Shown piece by piece: positions 53,288 through 62,466 of a stretch of 64,000 nt of DNA. The translations under genes and the position numbers were made by a program. Position 1 is the stretch's first letter, and each line of letters begins with the position of its first letter. Source of the stretch: Croceifilum oryzae (lineage in GTDB: Bacteria; Bacillota; Bacilli; Thermoactinomycetales; Thermoactinomycetaceae); NCBI RefSeq assembly GCF_030814315.1, contig NZ_JAUSUV010000001.1, forward strand, positions 1 through 64,000, read 5' to 3'. Under the pieces are notes generated by a model, which saw nothing but the letters and a program-made list of their open reading frames with translations, searched no databases and was not told where the DNA came from.

Positions 53288-54487
53288 ATGTCTGAAAAGA
53301 AGCGTGCGTTGTTTACTTCCGAATCCGTAACAGCGGGTCATCCAGATAAGATTTGTGACCAGATTTCGGATGCTATTTTGGATGCTATTTTGGAAAAGGA
53401 TCCAAATGCTCGTGTCGCAGCAGAAACTTCTGTTACGACTGGCTTGGTTTTAGTTGCGGGTGAAATTACAACTAATTGCTATGTTGATATCCCAAAAATT
53501 GTACGTAAAACAGTAAGTGATATCGGATACACTCGTGCAAAATTTGGCTTTGATGCTCAAACTTGTGCTGTTTTGACATCGATTGATGAGCAGTCTGCGG
53601 ATATCGCCCAAGGTGTCGATCAAGCGTTAGAAGCTCGTGAAGGTTCTATGACGGAAGAAGAGATTGAAGCGATTGGTGCAGGGGATCAAGGACTCATGTT
53701 CGGCTTTGCTTGTAATGAGACTCCAGAATTGATGCCGCTTCCCATTTCATTGGCACATCAACTAGCTAGAAGGCTTCATGAAGTACGTGTCGATGGAACG
53801 CTCAAATACTTACGTCCGGACGGGAAAATCCAAGTAACAGTTGAGTATGAAGACGACAAGCCAGTACGGATTGATGCACTTGTATGCTCAACTCAACACG
53901 CTGAGGATGCTACACTCGAACAAATTCAGAGCGATATACGAGAGCATGTCTTTGGTCCAATTGTTCCAAAAGATATGATCGATGAAAATACAAAGTACTT
54001 TATCAATCCGACCGGTCGATTCGTAATCGGTGGACCTCTTGGGGATGCTGGACTTACGGGTCGTAAAATTATCGTAGATACTTACGGTGGATATGCTCGC
54101 CATGGTGGTGGAGCATTCTCTGGTAAAGATCCTACGAAAGTAGACCGTTCTGCTGCATATGCGGCACGTTATGTAGCGAAGAACCTAGTCGCTGCTGGTC
54201 TTGCTGAGAAGTGTGAAGTGCAATTGGCTTACGCAATCGGAGTAGCTCGCCCTATGTCCGTTCGCGTTGAGACATTTGGTACTGGTAAAGTTGATGAAGC
54301 GGTTCTAGTTGAATTGGTAAACAAACATTTCGACCTCCGCCCAGCCGGAATCATTCGCCAACTAGACCTACGTCGTCCACTCTACCGCCAAACTGCTGCT
54401 TACGGTCACTTCGGTCGTACGGATATCGACCTCCCATGGGAGCGTACAGATAAAGTAGAAGCGTTAAAAACAGACGCAGGCTTATAA
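53288..54487 (+). CDS. metK: S-adenosylmethionine synthetase
   Basis: 399 residues, the usual length. Family signatures are [37 protein letters not shown] and the P-loop-like [19 protein letters not shown]. It makes SAM from methionine and ATP. TAGGGGGAG precedes ATG 53288. Monocistronic: leader terminator before it and a strong terminator after it. Confidence 0.97.
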   Translation: MSEKKRALFTSESVTAGHPDKICDQISDAILDAILEKDPNARVAAETSVTTGLVLVAGEITTNCYVDIPKIVRKTVSDIGYTRAKFGFDAQTCAVLTSIDEQSADIAQGVDQALEAREGSMTEEEIEAIGAGDQGLMFGFACNETPELMPLPISLAHQLARRLHEVRVDGTLKYLRPDGKIQVTVEYEDDKPVRIDALVCSTQHAEDATLEQIQSDIREHVFGPIVPKDMIDENTKYFINPTGRFVIGGPLGDAGLTGRKIIVDTYGGYARHGGGAFSGKDPTKVDRSAAYAARYVAKNLVAAGLAEKCEVQLAYAIGVARPMSVRVETFGTGKVDEAVLVELVNKHFDLRPAGIIRQLDLRRPLYRQTAAYGHFGRTDIDLPWERTDKVEALKTDAGL

Positions 54488-54498
54488 GCGAATCACGA

Positions 54499-54528
54499 AG
54501 AGTCATCCAACAAAGGATGGCTCTTTTT
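54499..54528 (+). terminator. Terminator after metK
   Basis: Ten-base-pair stem AGAGTCATCC / GGATGGCTCT with a 6-base loop and T5. Confidence 0.9.
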
Positions 54529-54612
54529 GTTTAAACAAAAAAGGATTCATGATAGAATAAAAAGAGATGTCAGGCGATTTTGGATATTCATCAAGGGAGT
54601 GAGGTGAACGTT

Positions 54613-55353
54613 TTGATTGAGAGTCCGTTTCTTCACCAGCGAAATGCCAAATTAGGCGAGCCTTCCCATATATCCCCCATCCGTGTCTTATTAGCAGATT
54701 CTAGTGATATTTATCTGAATAGATATAAAAATATATTTTCTTATTATCCTGAGTTGCAAATTGTAGCATCTTGTGTAGATGGATCAGAGGTAGCGCATGT
54801 ATGTGAAACTCTTACACCACAAGTCGTTGTGATGGATCTATATCTTCCTAGAATGGATGCAGTGGAGGTAACGTATCACATTAATCGAGTGACTCCTCAA
54901 ACAAAAGTCCTCATCCTGACAGATCAAGCAGATCAGTATGCAGTGGAAGCCATCCGTAATGGAGCGACTGGCTATCTATTAAAGGGAATGGAACCGCAAC
55001 AACTCATCGAGGCCTTAAGAGTGATTGTCTGTGGTGGCACCTATATACATCCAGTATTGATAGGCAGGATGGCGAGTGAACTTCGGAGATTAAGCCGGCA
55101 AGAAGGTGCTTTTAGTCGAATTCATACTTCGTATCATATAGTGAATTGGCAAGAGATTCTAACCAATCGCGAGATGGAGGTTTTACGCCTGCTGTCACAA
55201 GGAAAAAATAACAGGGCGATTGGAGAGCATTTATTTATTAGTGAGAAGACCGTTAAGAATCATGTAAGCAAAATCTTATATAAATTAGATGTCCAAGATC
55301 GTACACAAGCTGTATTGCTTGCTATCAAATACGGATGGGTTCAATTAATATAG
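54613..55353 (+). CDS. NarL/LuxR-family response regulator, DegU-like
   Basis: 246 residues from TTG 54613 (GAGG 8 bases upstream; TTG 54580 and GTG 54604 are alternatives). The receiver domain begins at IRVLLADSSD with phospho-acceptor aspartate in VVVMDLYLPRMD; the C-terminal LuxR-type helix-turn-helix is LTNREMEVLRLLSQGKNN then FISEKTVKNHVSKIL. Position before comFA-comFC equals that of degU in B. subtilis. No DegS kinase is adjacent, and one of the usual receiver acidic residues reads DSSD rather than DDH, so phosphorylation may differ. Confidence 0.85.
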   Translation: MIESPFLHQRNAKLGEPSHISPIRVLLADSSDIYLNRYKNIFSYYPELQIVASCVDGSEVAHVCETLTPQVVVMDLYLPRMDAVEVTYHINRVTPQTKVLILTDQADQYAVEAIRNGATGYLLKGMEPQQLIEALRVIVCGGTYIHPVLIGRMASELRRLSRQEGAFSRIHTSYHIVNWQEILTNREMEVLRLLSQGKNNRAIGEHLFISEKTVKNHVSKILYKLDVQDRTQAVLLAIKYGWVQLI

Positions 55354-55389
55354 AAATCCAGTTGAGATGGGAAAAGGGGGTTTGTGATT

Positions 55390-55815
55390 ATGATGGTGTG
55401 GGTTTGTTTAGCAGGGGTGATTACCTATTTTGTCGTCTGGATGTTAGTCAAGAGATCCAATTGGCTATACGGAAGTTATTATCATAATAAAGCATCGCAC
55501 TTGGTCGTCATTGCAGATAATACAGAACAGCAATTAGAATGGTGGATTCGATCTTACTATACGAATCGTCGTATTTCAGGGAGTCATGGAAAGGTGAGCT
55601 GCCTGTTAATTGGCCACACAGAAGAGGCAGATCGATTACTGGAGAAGCTAAATCGTAGATACGTGGAATTGGAGTTTATTCATATGCCATCTGATGATGG
55701 AGCTGTCGAACGATGGATGAAAGCCAATCAGAAGGTTGGCGAGCGATTTATTGTGATGGATCTACGAGTTTCGTATGAAGAGGATACAGATAAAGGAAAG
55801 TGGTCAGCATCGTAA
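55390..55815 (+). CDS. Membrane-anchored protein of unknown function between degU-like and comFA
   Basis: 141 residues from ATG 55390, with AAAAGGGGG 9 bases upstream (GTG 55384 is too close). One N-terminal membrane helix (about 2-20), then a ~110-residue soluble domain with alternating hydrophobic pattern (SHLVVIADN, VSCLLIGHTEEADRLLEKL, RFIVMDLRVS) that suggests an alpha/beta fold. I know no family. The gene follows the regulator by 36 bases; a terminator separates it from comFA. Confidence 0.6.
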   Translation: MMVWVCLAGVITYFVVWMLVKRSNWLYGSYYHNKASHLVVIADNTEQQLEWWIRSYYTNRRISGSHGKVSCLLIGHTEEADRLLEKLNRRYVELEFIHMPSDDGAVERWMKANQKVGERFIVMDLRVSYEEDTDKGKWSAS

Positions 55816-55819
55816 TATC

Positions 55820-55850
55820 ACCAGACTCCGTGTGCGTGTCTGGTTTTTTT
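55820..55850 (+). terminator. Terminator before comFA
   Basis: Perfect 7-bp stem ACCAGAC / GTCTGGT with an 11-base loop and T7. Confidence 0.75.
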
Positions 55851-55880
55851 ATTGGGTGTGGGGTGATGTGATCGGTGAAC

Positions 55881-57314
55881 ATGAAACAGGAAAGCGAGTA
55901 TGTTTATTCATTTTGGGAAGGACGTTTGCTACTAGATCAGGAAGTGGAACGATTTCGAACGCTCCATTTTCCTCAAAAATCGGAGGATGAGTGGCAGGAA
56001 ATGATTCAGCAATGGAGAGAGAAAAATTGGCTTTCTGTGTTTCCCGCTATTCAGCGTCGGAGCGGGAGATGGAAGTGTCTTCGTTGCGGTGCAGATCAAG
56101 AGCTTATCTTCTTCACTCCTTGTGGGAGGTGTGAACGAGACACTTGTGCTAGCTGCAAACATTGTCTACTACTCGGACGAGCAAGGAGTTGTCATCAATT
56201 GTACCAGTTTGTTCGAGAGGAGCCGGACAGAGCGCCAATCCCTCGAATTGTAACGCCGCCTTCGATCCAATTAACGGCGAAGCAATTGGTCGCAGCGCAG
56301 AAGTTATCTGTTTATGTGAAGCAACAAGCGCCTACTGTCTTGTTTTGGGCTGTTACGGGAGCGGGTAAGACGGAGACGATGATCCCGGTGATCGAACTGT
56401 TGATTCGGCAAGGGAAGTCGGTACTATGGTGTACGCCTAGACAAGATGTGGTAAAGGAATTAGCCCCGCGGTTGAAAAGAATGTTTCCAGATGGGCTGGT
56501 TTCGGAACATTATGCAGGAAGCCCAGACGAATGGATGCTAAGCCCGCTGATGATTGCAACGGCACATCAGACGATTCGAATGGCTCACCTCTTTGATCTA
56601 GTCATCGTGGATGAAGCGGATGCTTTTCCGCTCGAGGGGAACCCGGCATTAGAATATTCGATCCAGAGATCCAAAAGAACGGGAGGTACGATGATTCTCT
56701 TAACTGCGACGCCGACGGATTCATGGATTCGTAAGATGAGAAAAGGGGAACTCCCTACCGTCCTACTACCATGTAGATTTCACGGCAAACCGATGCCGTG
56801 CCCGATTTGGAAAAGGGAGACGAATCTGTGGAGACAGATCAAATCTCATACGATGAACGGAACCATACAACGAATCTTAGGTGAGATTACGAGTACAGAT
56901 GGACAAGCATTGTGGTTTGTGCCCCGTATAGAGGATGTAAAGGTAGTAGCAGAATGGTTAAAAAGAGGATTCCCACGTGATGAGGGAAAAGTGGATTTTG
57001 TCTCTAGTACAGATGAAAACCGAACGAGTAAAATTTTGCGATTTCGGAATGGAAGTATTCTTCATCTCGTAACGACTACTATTTTAGAACGTGGTATTAC
57101 CGTTCCACAATGTAACGTGATCGTACTACGTGCAGATCATTTCGTATATGATCGGGCTTCTTTAGTCCAAATTGCAGGGAGGGTTGGAAGAAGTTTGCAG
57201 TACCAAGCAGGAAAAGTGTGGTTTTTATCCAATCATAAAACAGAACCTATTTGCCAAGCGATTCGGGAGATACAACTCTTAAATCGAGAGGCATGCAAGG
57301 AGTTTGGCGGATGA
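55881..57314 (+). CDS. comFA: Competence protein ComFA, DEAD-box DNA translocase
   Basis: 477 residues from ATG 55881 (GTG 55875 also possible; the ribosome-binding site is poor). A zinc-binding segment (about residues 65-105) holds CLRCG, CGRC, CASCKHC. Helicase core: Walker A AVTGAGKTET, Walker B VIVDEADAF, motif III LLTATPT, motif VI QIAGRVGRS. It powers entry of single-stranded DNA through ComEC in transformation. It overlaps comFC by ATGA. Confidence 0.93.
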   Translation: MKQESEYVYSFWEGRLLLDQEVERFRTLHFPQKSEDEWQEMIQQWREKNWLSVFPAIQRRSGRWKCLRCGADQELIFFTPCGRCERDTCASCKHCLLLGRARSCHQLYQFVREEPDRAPIPRIVTPPSIQLTAKQLVAAQKLSVYVKQQAPTVLFWAVTGAGKTETMIPVIELLIRQGKSVLWCTPRQDVVKELAPRLKRMFPDGLVSEHYAGSPDEWMLSPLMIATAHQTIRMAHLFDLVIVDEADAFPLEGNPALEYSIQRSKRTGGTMILLTATPTDSWIRKMRKGELPTVLLPCRFHGKPMPCPIWKRETNLWRQIKSHTMNGTIQRILGEITSTDGQALWFVPRIEDVKVVAEWLKRGFPRDEGKVDFVSSTDENRTSKILRFRNGSILHLVTTTILERGITVPQCNVIVLRADHFVYDRASLVQIAGRVGRSLQYQAGKVWFLSNHKTEPICQAIREIQLLNREACKEFGG

Positions 57315-58048
57315 GGAGTTGGTGGTCGAAATTATTGGGTGATTCGTCTGCATCTTGTTGGTTTTGTCAGTCTCCTCGTCCTAGGGTGATAGGCAATCCT
57401 ATTTGGGAACAGTTATGTGCAGGTTGTACGGAGAAACGCAAGATTTTAGCATACCCACAGTGCAAGATTTGTGGGAAACCGAATTCGATTGACGATTCCT
57501 TTTGCTACGATTGCTTGCGGACTCCTGAGTTTGAAAGAGTTGTAAATATGAGTTGTGTCGAGTATAACCATTGGGCGCGCTTAGTTGTTCAGCAATGGAA
57601 GTATCGGGGGGATGAGCGACTATCGAGACCGATGGGGCTTTGGATGGCTTCGTTAATCAAGCAACATTTTTTACATAGGGATCGCTTTTTGATTACATAT
57701 GTTCCCTGCCATCGCAAGAGAGTATATGAGCGTGGGTTTGATCAAGCAAAACAGCTAGCTCATATTATCGGTGCACAATTACATGTTCCTGTAGTAGATT
57801 TATTAGTTCGAGAGATTTATCAAGATCAGCCCCAAAGCAAGCGAAGTCGAGATCAAAGACTTCAAGCACTCGTAGGTACTTTTTCATACCAAGGAAAACA
57901 GTTGGATTCAATAGGTCAATCTGTTCTTTTAGTCGATGATGTGTATACAACTGGATCAACCGTAAGAGAGTGCGCAAAGCTCTTACGAAAGGCTCATTTT
58001 CACCCTGTTGCGTGTACATTTGCAAGGGCGAATTCCGAATATGTATAA
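57311..58048 (+). CDS. comFC: Competence protein ComFC, phosphoribosyltransferase-like
   Basis: 245 residues from ATG 57311 (AAGGAG 8 bases upstream, inside comFA). Four cysteine pairs near the N-terminus (CWFC, CAGC, CKIC, CYDC) make a zinc domain; then a PRTase fold with the signature VLLVDDVYTTGSTVREC. It binds ComFA and is needed for DNA uptake in Bacillus. No comFB is present between the two genes. Confidence 0.94.
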   Translation: MRSWWSKLLGDSSASCWFCQSPRPRVIGNPIWEQLCAGCTEKRKILAYPQCKICGKPNSIDDSFCYDCLRTPEFERVVNMSCVEYNHWARLVVQQWKYRGDERLSRPMGLWMASLIKQHFLHRDRFLITYVPCHRKRVYERGFDQAKQLAHIIGAQLHVPVVDLLVREIYQDQPQSKRSRDQRLQALVGTFSYQGKQLDSIGQSVLLVDDVYTTGSTVRECAKLLRKAHFHPVACTFARANSEYV

Positions 58049-58104
58049 AGCGAGTGGGTTTTGGAAAGACAGATGAATAAGAAAAAATGAGGAGAGTGTA
58101 AGGT

Positions 58105-58380
58105 ATGAATAAATCAGAATTAGTGGAACGTGTAGCAGAGTCTACTGGAAAATCAAAAAAAGAAGCAAGTGCTGTAGTAGATTCTGTGCTACAAGCGATT
58201 GCTGAGGCTCTTGTTAGTGGAGATAAAGTGACATTGGTAGGTTTTGGTAATTTTGAGGTGAAAGAACGTGCCGCTCGTATGGGGCGTAATCCACAGACTG
58301 GTGAAGAGATTCAGATTGAAGCAAGCAAGGTACCTGCTTTTAAACCAGGCAAACAACTAAAAGATGCAGTAAATGTATAG
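58105..58380 (+). CDS. hup: DNA-binding protein HU
   Basis: 91 residues, the usual HU length. [20 protein letters not shown] at the start and [20 protein letters not shown] with the beta-arm (RNPQTGEEI) that bends DNA. Dimeric nucleoid protein. GGAGAGTG precedes ATG 58105. A terminator follows. Confidence 0.97.
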   Translation: MNKSELVERVAESTGKSKKEASAVVDSVLQAIAEALVSGDKVTLVGFGNFEVKERAARMGRNPQTGEEIQIEASKVPAFKPGKQLKDAVNV

Positions 58381-58388
58381 TTTGGTCC

Positions 58389-58425
58389 ATAAGACACTTC
58401 CTCGCGGGGGTGCCTTATTTTTTTG
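58389..58425 (+). terminator. Terminator after the HU gene
   Basis: ATAAG-x-CAC-TTCC pairs with GGGG-GTG-x-CTTAT (one mismatch, two G-U) and ends in T7. A second small hairpin (CACTTCC / GGAAGTG) follows at about 58442-58459. Confidence 0.8.
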
Positions 58426-58482
58426 CAATGGAAATAAGGCACTTCCTCTAGGGAAGTGAACAGTTGAAGAAGGAAAAGAAAT

Positions 58483-58507
58483 CGCCTGATAGCGTAGACA
58501 TCAGGCG
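58483..58507 (-). terminator. Terminator of the minus-strand collagen-like gene
   Basis: Perfect 8-bp stem CGCCTGAT / ATCAGGCG with a 9-base loop; on the minus strand it is followed by ATTTCTTTTC. Confidence 0.75.
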
Positions 58508-58553
58508 ACAGAAATATTTGAATAACCGAATCGATAGATTCAATCCCTAAACA

Positions 58554-60131
58554 TTAGACTAATCGAACGATACTAAGGGTAACAGATCCACCCGTTGGGC
58601 CCGGCGGAAAAGTAAGTGCTTGACCCCCTTGATTTACAAGAGTAAGGGTTTGCGGACCAGGACCCGTTGTTGATCGTATGATGCTTCCACCAAACGTTAT
58701 AAGTTGGTTGGGGGCGTTATTTCTCTGAAATAGCATAATTTGAGTGCCATTCAGCCGTAGAGAAATTGACATATTAGCACCTGATTGAGCAATATTTTGT
58801 ACTGAGATTAAATACGTTTGATTTGTCCCTAATCCAATCGTGGAAGAAGGTGCAGTAAACGTAATATCAGTGCCACTTTTTTCCGCTTCGGTATCAAATG
58901 TTACAGCAGCACCAGCTGCAACAGATGTTGCTCCAAGGTATTGGATGGTAGCATTATTTGCTACAGTGGACGGTCCCGAAGGTCCTGTAGTTCCCGAAGG
59001 TCCCGAAGGTCCTTGAGGTCCCGTGCCGCCTTGAGGTCCCGTAGGTCCTTGAGGTCCCGTACCGCCTTGAGGCCCCGTACCGCCTTGAGGCCCAATGCCG
59101 CCTTGAGGTCCCGTGCCGCCTTGAGGTCCCGTATCGCCTTGAGGTCCCGTAGTCCCGGTAGGTCCCGAAGGTCCTTGAGGTCCCGTGCCGCCTTGAGGTC
59201 CCGTGCCGCCTTGAGGTCCCGTATCGCCTTGAGGTCCCGTGCCACCTTGAGGTCCCGTGCCACCTTGAGGTCCCGTATCGCCTTGAGGTCCAATGCCGCC
59301 TTGAGGTCCCGTGCCACCTTGAGGTCCCGTATCGCCTTGAGGTCCTATACCGCCTTGAGGTCCCGTACCGCCTTGAGGTCCTGTATCGCCTTGAGGTCCT
59401 ATACCGCCTTGAGGTCCAGTAGCCCCGGTAGTTCCCGAAGGTCCTTGAGGTCCAATGCCGCCTTGAGGTCCTGGAGGTCCAGACGGTCCCGTGTCGCCTG
59501 TAGCTCCTGTAGTTCCCGTCGGCCCGGTAGCGCCTGTAGGAACTTCTAGCCTTACATTGGCAGAACCAGGTGTTACCGAAACTTCTAACGTATCGGATAG
59601 AATGTTTAGTGTATCCCCGAAATCAAGTGGAACAGCTCCGTCTGCGCCTGAATTCCCTTGAACCTGGAATAAGAAACCGCCTGTAGCAAAAATTCCCGTG
59701 ATGCCTTGAGGTCCTTGAGGTCCTTGAGGCCCTGTGGTTCCTGTGGCTCCAGTCGGTCCAGTCGGTCCAGGAGGTCCTCCGGTTGCTCCTGTGGCTCCCA
59801 GTGGTCCTTGAGGTCCGAGTGGTCCTACTGTAACATCTGTATCTAACACGTTTTCTAGCTTCTGGTTTAAAATCCATTCTTTCTTTCCGATTATATTGAT
59901 CGTGTCACGAACACTTTCATTGATGGTAAGTAAGTCGTTGATGGAGGGTTGAAAGGTTGTTGACACTCCGGGTAGAGTTCCTAGAACATATTGGAGCTTT
60001 TCGCCCTCGGCATTAATAATGTGACTTAGACCTAGCTCTTCTAACGCAATCGATGATAGTAATAAATTTACTGCATCTTCTCTCGTAATGCTTATATTAG
60101 GTGATATATTAGGTATATTTGCTTGAGACAT
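58554..60131 (-). CDS. Collagen-like spore-surface protein A
   Basis: 525 residues. Residues 1-100 form a helical leader domain ([20 protein letters not shown]), nearly identical to protein B at 60567 and of a kind found in Bacillus spore-surface proteins. Two collagen-like segments (about 103-147 and 200-388) flank a ~50-residue linker; the second is mainly [12 protein letters not shown] and GPQGDT units. A ~137-residue C-terminal domain resembles the trimer-forming domain of BclA-type exosporium proteins. AAAGGAGG precedes the ATG at 60131. Likely an outer spore-layer filament. Confidence 0.8.
   Translation of the reverse strand: MSQANIPNISPNISITREDAVNLLLSSIALEELGLSHIINAEGEKLQYVLGTLPGVSTTFQPSINDLLTINESVRDTINIIGKKEWILNQKLENVLDTDVTVGPLGPQGPLGATGATGGPPGPTGPTGATGTTGPQGPQGPQGITGIFATGGFLFQVQGNSGADGAVPLDFGDTLNILSDTLEVSVTPGSANVRLEVPTGATGPTGTTGATGDTGPSGPPGPQGGIGPQGPSGTTGATGPQGGIGPQGDTGPQGGTGPQGGIGPQGDTGPQGGTGPQGGIGPQGDTGPQGGTGPQGGTGPQGDTGPQGGTGPQGGTGPQGPSGPTGTTGPQGDTGPQGGTGPQGGIGPQGGTGPQGGTGPQGPTGPQGGTGPQGPSGPSGTTGPSGPSTVANNATIQYLGATSVAAGAAVTFDTEAEKSGTDITFTAPSSTIGLGTNQTYLISVQNIAQSGANMSISLRLNGTQIMLFQRNNAPNQLITFGGSIIRSTTGPGPQTLTLVNQGGQALTFPPGPTGGSVTLSIVRLV
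58968..59534 (-). repeat. Collagen-like 18-base repeat array in gene A
   Basis: Gly-X-Y array with an 18-base (six-residue) unit and a higher-order 54-base unit ([18 protein letters not shown]) repeated several times with few changes. Confidence 0.85.
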
Positions 60132-60566
60132 AGTATACCTCCTTTAAAATGATTCCTACTATATCTATGATTGATTCTTAGATTTGAACTAATGCATTTA
60201 CCCTGTCGCGCTGTATACCCATATTAAAAATCTCTATTTCTCTGTGTGTGAGTTTTAGCCAAATCCAGGTTAGAACAGGATTCGTAGAAAAGCTGGTGTT
60301 CACCTATTCAGGGTGTTAGTCCAGAAGGAGAAAAAGTCCGTCGTTATCAGAAGAAAACAGTCCTTGATATATTGGTTTATGGATGGTATAAGGTTGCTGA
60401 AATGTTTCTTTTTTTCAAAATTGTTGAACACATATTTATGTATTCTTCTTTCTTAATTTAATAGGCATACAACACAACCGGATAAATGCATTAGTTCAAA
60501 TCTAAAAATCAATCATATATATAGTAGGAATCAGTTTAGTAGGAATTGTTTATAAGGAGGTATACT
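60132..60566. repeat. Divergent intergenic region with inverted promoter repeats
   Basis: The left arm (60132-60210, minus) and right arm (60479-60566, plus) are near-identical when read toward each gene: ATGCATTAGTTCAAATCTAA, then ATCAATCATA, then TATAGTAGGAATCA, then GGAGGTATACTATG. Together with the N-terminal coding parts they form an inverted duplication of about 400 bases per arm. The central ~270 bases hold no supported gene; one open frame (near 60318-60470) has protein-like composition but no start signal. Confidence 0.75.
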
Positions 60567-61973
60567 ATGTCTCAAGCAAATATACCTAATATATCACCTA
60601 ATATAAGCATTACAAGAGAAGATGCACTGAATCTTCTATTATCATCGATCGCATTAGAAGAGCTAGGGCTAAGTCACATTATTAATGCCGAGGGTGAAAA
60701 GATTCAATATGTTCTAGGAACTCTCCCTGGAGTGTCAACCATCTTTCAACCCACCATTAGCGATTTACTTACGATCAACAACAGTGTTCGCGACACGATT
60801 AATGTGATCGGACAGAAAGAATGGATTTTAAACGAGAAGTTAACCAATGTGTTAGGTACAGCCATTGCGAGGGGACCAACGGGACCCCAGGGGTCATTCG
60901 GACCGACAGGCTCATCAGGAGGACCTCCTGGACCGCCGGGATCGATTGGAGCCCCAGGAGTCACAGGACCCCAAGGACCGACAGGATCTCAAGGACCGAC
61001 AGGATCCTTTGTTACAGGTGATTTATTATTTTTTGTTCAAGGGAATACAGGCGCAGACGGAACTGTTCCACTCGGTTTCGGAGAAATACTAAACATTCTA
61101 TCCGATACGTTAGAAGTTTCGGTAGCCCCTGGTTCTGTTAATGTAAGGCTAGAGATCCCTTCAAACCTTAACGACGGGTTTACAGGAGCTACAGGATCTA
61201 AAGGGACCACCGGACCCATAGGACCTATAGGACCCCAAGGTTTCACGGGACCCCAAGGTTTCACGGGACCCCAAGGTTTCACGGGACCCCAAGGTTTCAC
61301 GGGACCCCAAGGTTTCACGGGACCCCAAGGTTTCACGGGACCCCAAGGCTTCACAGGACCCCAAGGTTTCACGGGACCCCAAGGGAACGGACTGACTGGA
61401 CTTATAGGACCCCAAGGCTTCACGGGACCGCAAGGTTTCACGGGACCGCAAGGCTTCACGGGACCCCAAGGCTTCACAGGACCGCAAGGCTTCACGGGAC
61501 CCCAAGGCTTCACAGGACCGCAAGGCTTCACAGGACCGCAAGGCTTCACGGGACCTATTGGGACTCAAGGCGCGACAGCAACGTTTGTTTTGAACAATTT
61601 TCTTACCATTCAATCATCAACACCTGTTGCAATTGGTGCTTCCTACAACTTTGATACCGTTGTAGAATCAAGTGGCACTGATATTACGTTTACTTCACCT
61701 TCTACTACTATTGGATTAGGGGCAAATCAAACGTATTTCATTGCAGTAGAATCTATTGTTTTTTCAACACAAAATATTCGTGTGTCGCTAGAATTGAATG
61801 GCACGCAAATTCAACACTACGCTGATCCACTTACAAATAGTTCTTTAACTTTATCTGGAAATATCATTATCCAAACGGGCCCTGGTCCTAATAACCTCAC
61901 CCTTACAAACATAGGTACTGCAAGCCTTAGTGTTGGTGGACCAACTACTATGAGTATCGTCCGATTAGCCTAG
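60567..61973 (+). CDS. Collagen-like spore-surface protein B
   Basis: 468 residues from ATG 60567 (AAGGAGG 6 bases upstream). Leader domain 1-100 as in protein A; short collagen segment (~103-146), linker, then a long collagen segment (~204-335) made mostly of GFTGPQ repeated 16 times, 8 before and 8 after the interruption GNGLTGLI, which breaks the Gly-X-Y register. The C-terminal ~130 residues resemble that of protein A. A divergent paralogue, probably also a spore-surface protein. Confidence 0.8.
   Translation: MSQANIPNISPNISITREDALNLLLSSIALEELGLSHIINAEGEKIQYVLGTLPGVSTIFQPTISDLLTINNSVRDTINVIGQKEWILNEKLTNVLGTAIARGPTGPQGSFGPTGSSGGPPGPPGSIGAPGVTGPQGPTGSQGPTGSFVTGDLLFFVQGNTGADGTVPLGFGEILNILSDTLEVSVAPGSVNVRLEIPSNLNDGFTGATGSKGTTGPIGPIGPQGFTGPQGFTGPQGFTGPQGFTGPQGFTGPQGFTGPQGFTGPQGFTGPQGNGLTGLIGPQGFTGPQGFTGPQGFTGPQGFTGPQGFTGPQGFTGPQGFTGPQGFTGPIGTQGATATFVLNNFLTIQSSTPVAIGASYNFDTVVESSGTDITFTSPSTTIGLGANQTYFIAVESIVFSTQNIRVSLELNGTQIQHYADPLTNSSLTLSGNIIIQTGPGPNNLTLTNIGTASLSVGGPTTMSIVRLA
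61231..61554 (+). repeat. GFTGPQ-coding 18-base tandem array in gene B
   Basis: Sixteen copies of an 18-base unit (GGTTTCACGGGACCCCAA and close variants), in two blocks of eight separated by a non-repeat stretch at about 61383-61415. Confidence 0.9.
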
Positions 61974-62078
61974 AGCACATATTTATATTCTTCTGTCTTA
62001 CTTGATCATTACGCTCATATAATCTAGTTCGCACAAGTTTTGGACAACGTATGACAGAGAGTATATACCCATGTTAAC

Positions 62079-62108
62079 TTGACATGATGAAAGTTCTGGT
62101 GATATAGT
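62079..62108 (+). promoter_or_regulatory. Promoter of the cold-shock gene
   Basis: TTGACA (62079-62084) and TATAGT (62103-62108) with 18-base spacing. Transcription would start near 62115, giving a leader of about 50 bases. Confidence 0.65.
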
Positions 62109-62166
62109 TTAATCGCAAAGATGTAACTCTTCTGCAATATTTTTTAACCAAGAAGGAAGTGTTTTC

Positions 62167-62364
62167 ATGCAAGGCAAAGTAAAATGGTTTAACGCTGATA
62201 AAGGCTATGGCTTCATCGAGCGCGAAGGCGGAGACGACGTATTCGTACATTTCACCGCAATTCAAACCGACGGATTCAAAACCCTTGAAGAAGGTCAAAC
62301 AGTAGAATTCGAAATCGTTGATGGCCCACGTGGACCACAAGCGGCAAACGTAGTAAGAGCTTAA
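62167..62364 (+). CDS. Cold-shock protein, Csp family
   Basis: 65 residues, OB-fold with RNP motifs [16 protein letters not shown] and DVFVHFTAI. Binds single-stranded RNA/DNA and helps translation in the cold. AAGGAAG precedes ATG 62167. It has a single-gene transcript with promoter and terminator. Which of the several Bacillus paralogues it corresponds to is not resolvable. Confidence 0.96.
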   Translation: MQGKVKWFNADKGYGFIEREGGDDVFVHFTAIQTDGFKTLEEGQTVEFEIVDGPRGPQAANVVRA

Positions 62365-62409
62365 TTGGCTTTTTCGAGGACTTCTTCAAGTCTAATACTA
62401 AGCTAGTCC

Positions 62410-62442
62410 ACTCCCTATGCCTATTGGCTAGGGAGTTTTCTA
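62410..62442 (+). terminator. Terminator after the csp gene
   Basis: Stem ACTCCCTA / TAGGGAGT extended by GCC/GGC, then TTTTCTATTT. Confidence 0.85.
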
Positions 62443-62466
62443 TTTATCTAGGGGAGGGCGTAGCAA

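Noticed and set aside
58941-59549. 202-codon serine/arginine-rich plus-strand frame
   Set aside because: It is the antisense shadow of the Gly-X-Y repeats; such arrays leave long open frames on both strands.
60318-60470. Small gene in the collagen intergenic region
   Set aside because: An open frame exists but it has no start codon with a ribosome-binding site.
61231-61554. Possible CRISPR array
   Set aside because: The repeats are contiguous 18-base coding units without unique spacers; they encode collagen-like sequence.
61037-61613. Long minus-strand frames (CGPVKPW and REALGS repeats)
   Set aside because: Shadows of the GFTGPQ array; no start signals.
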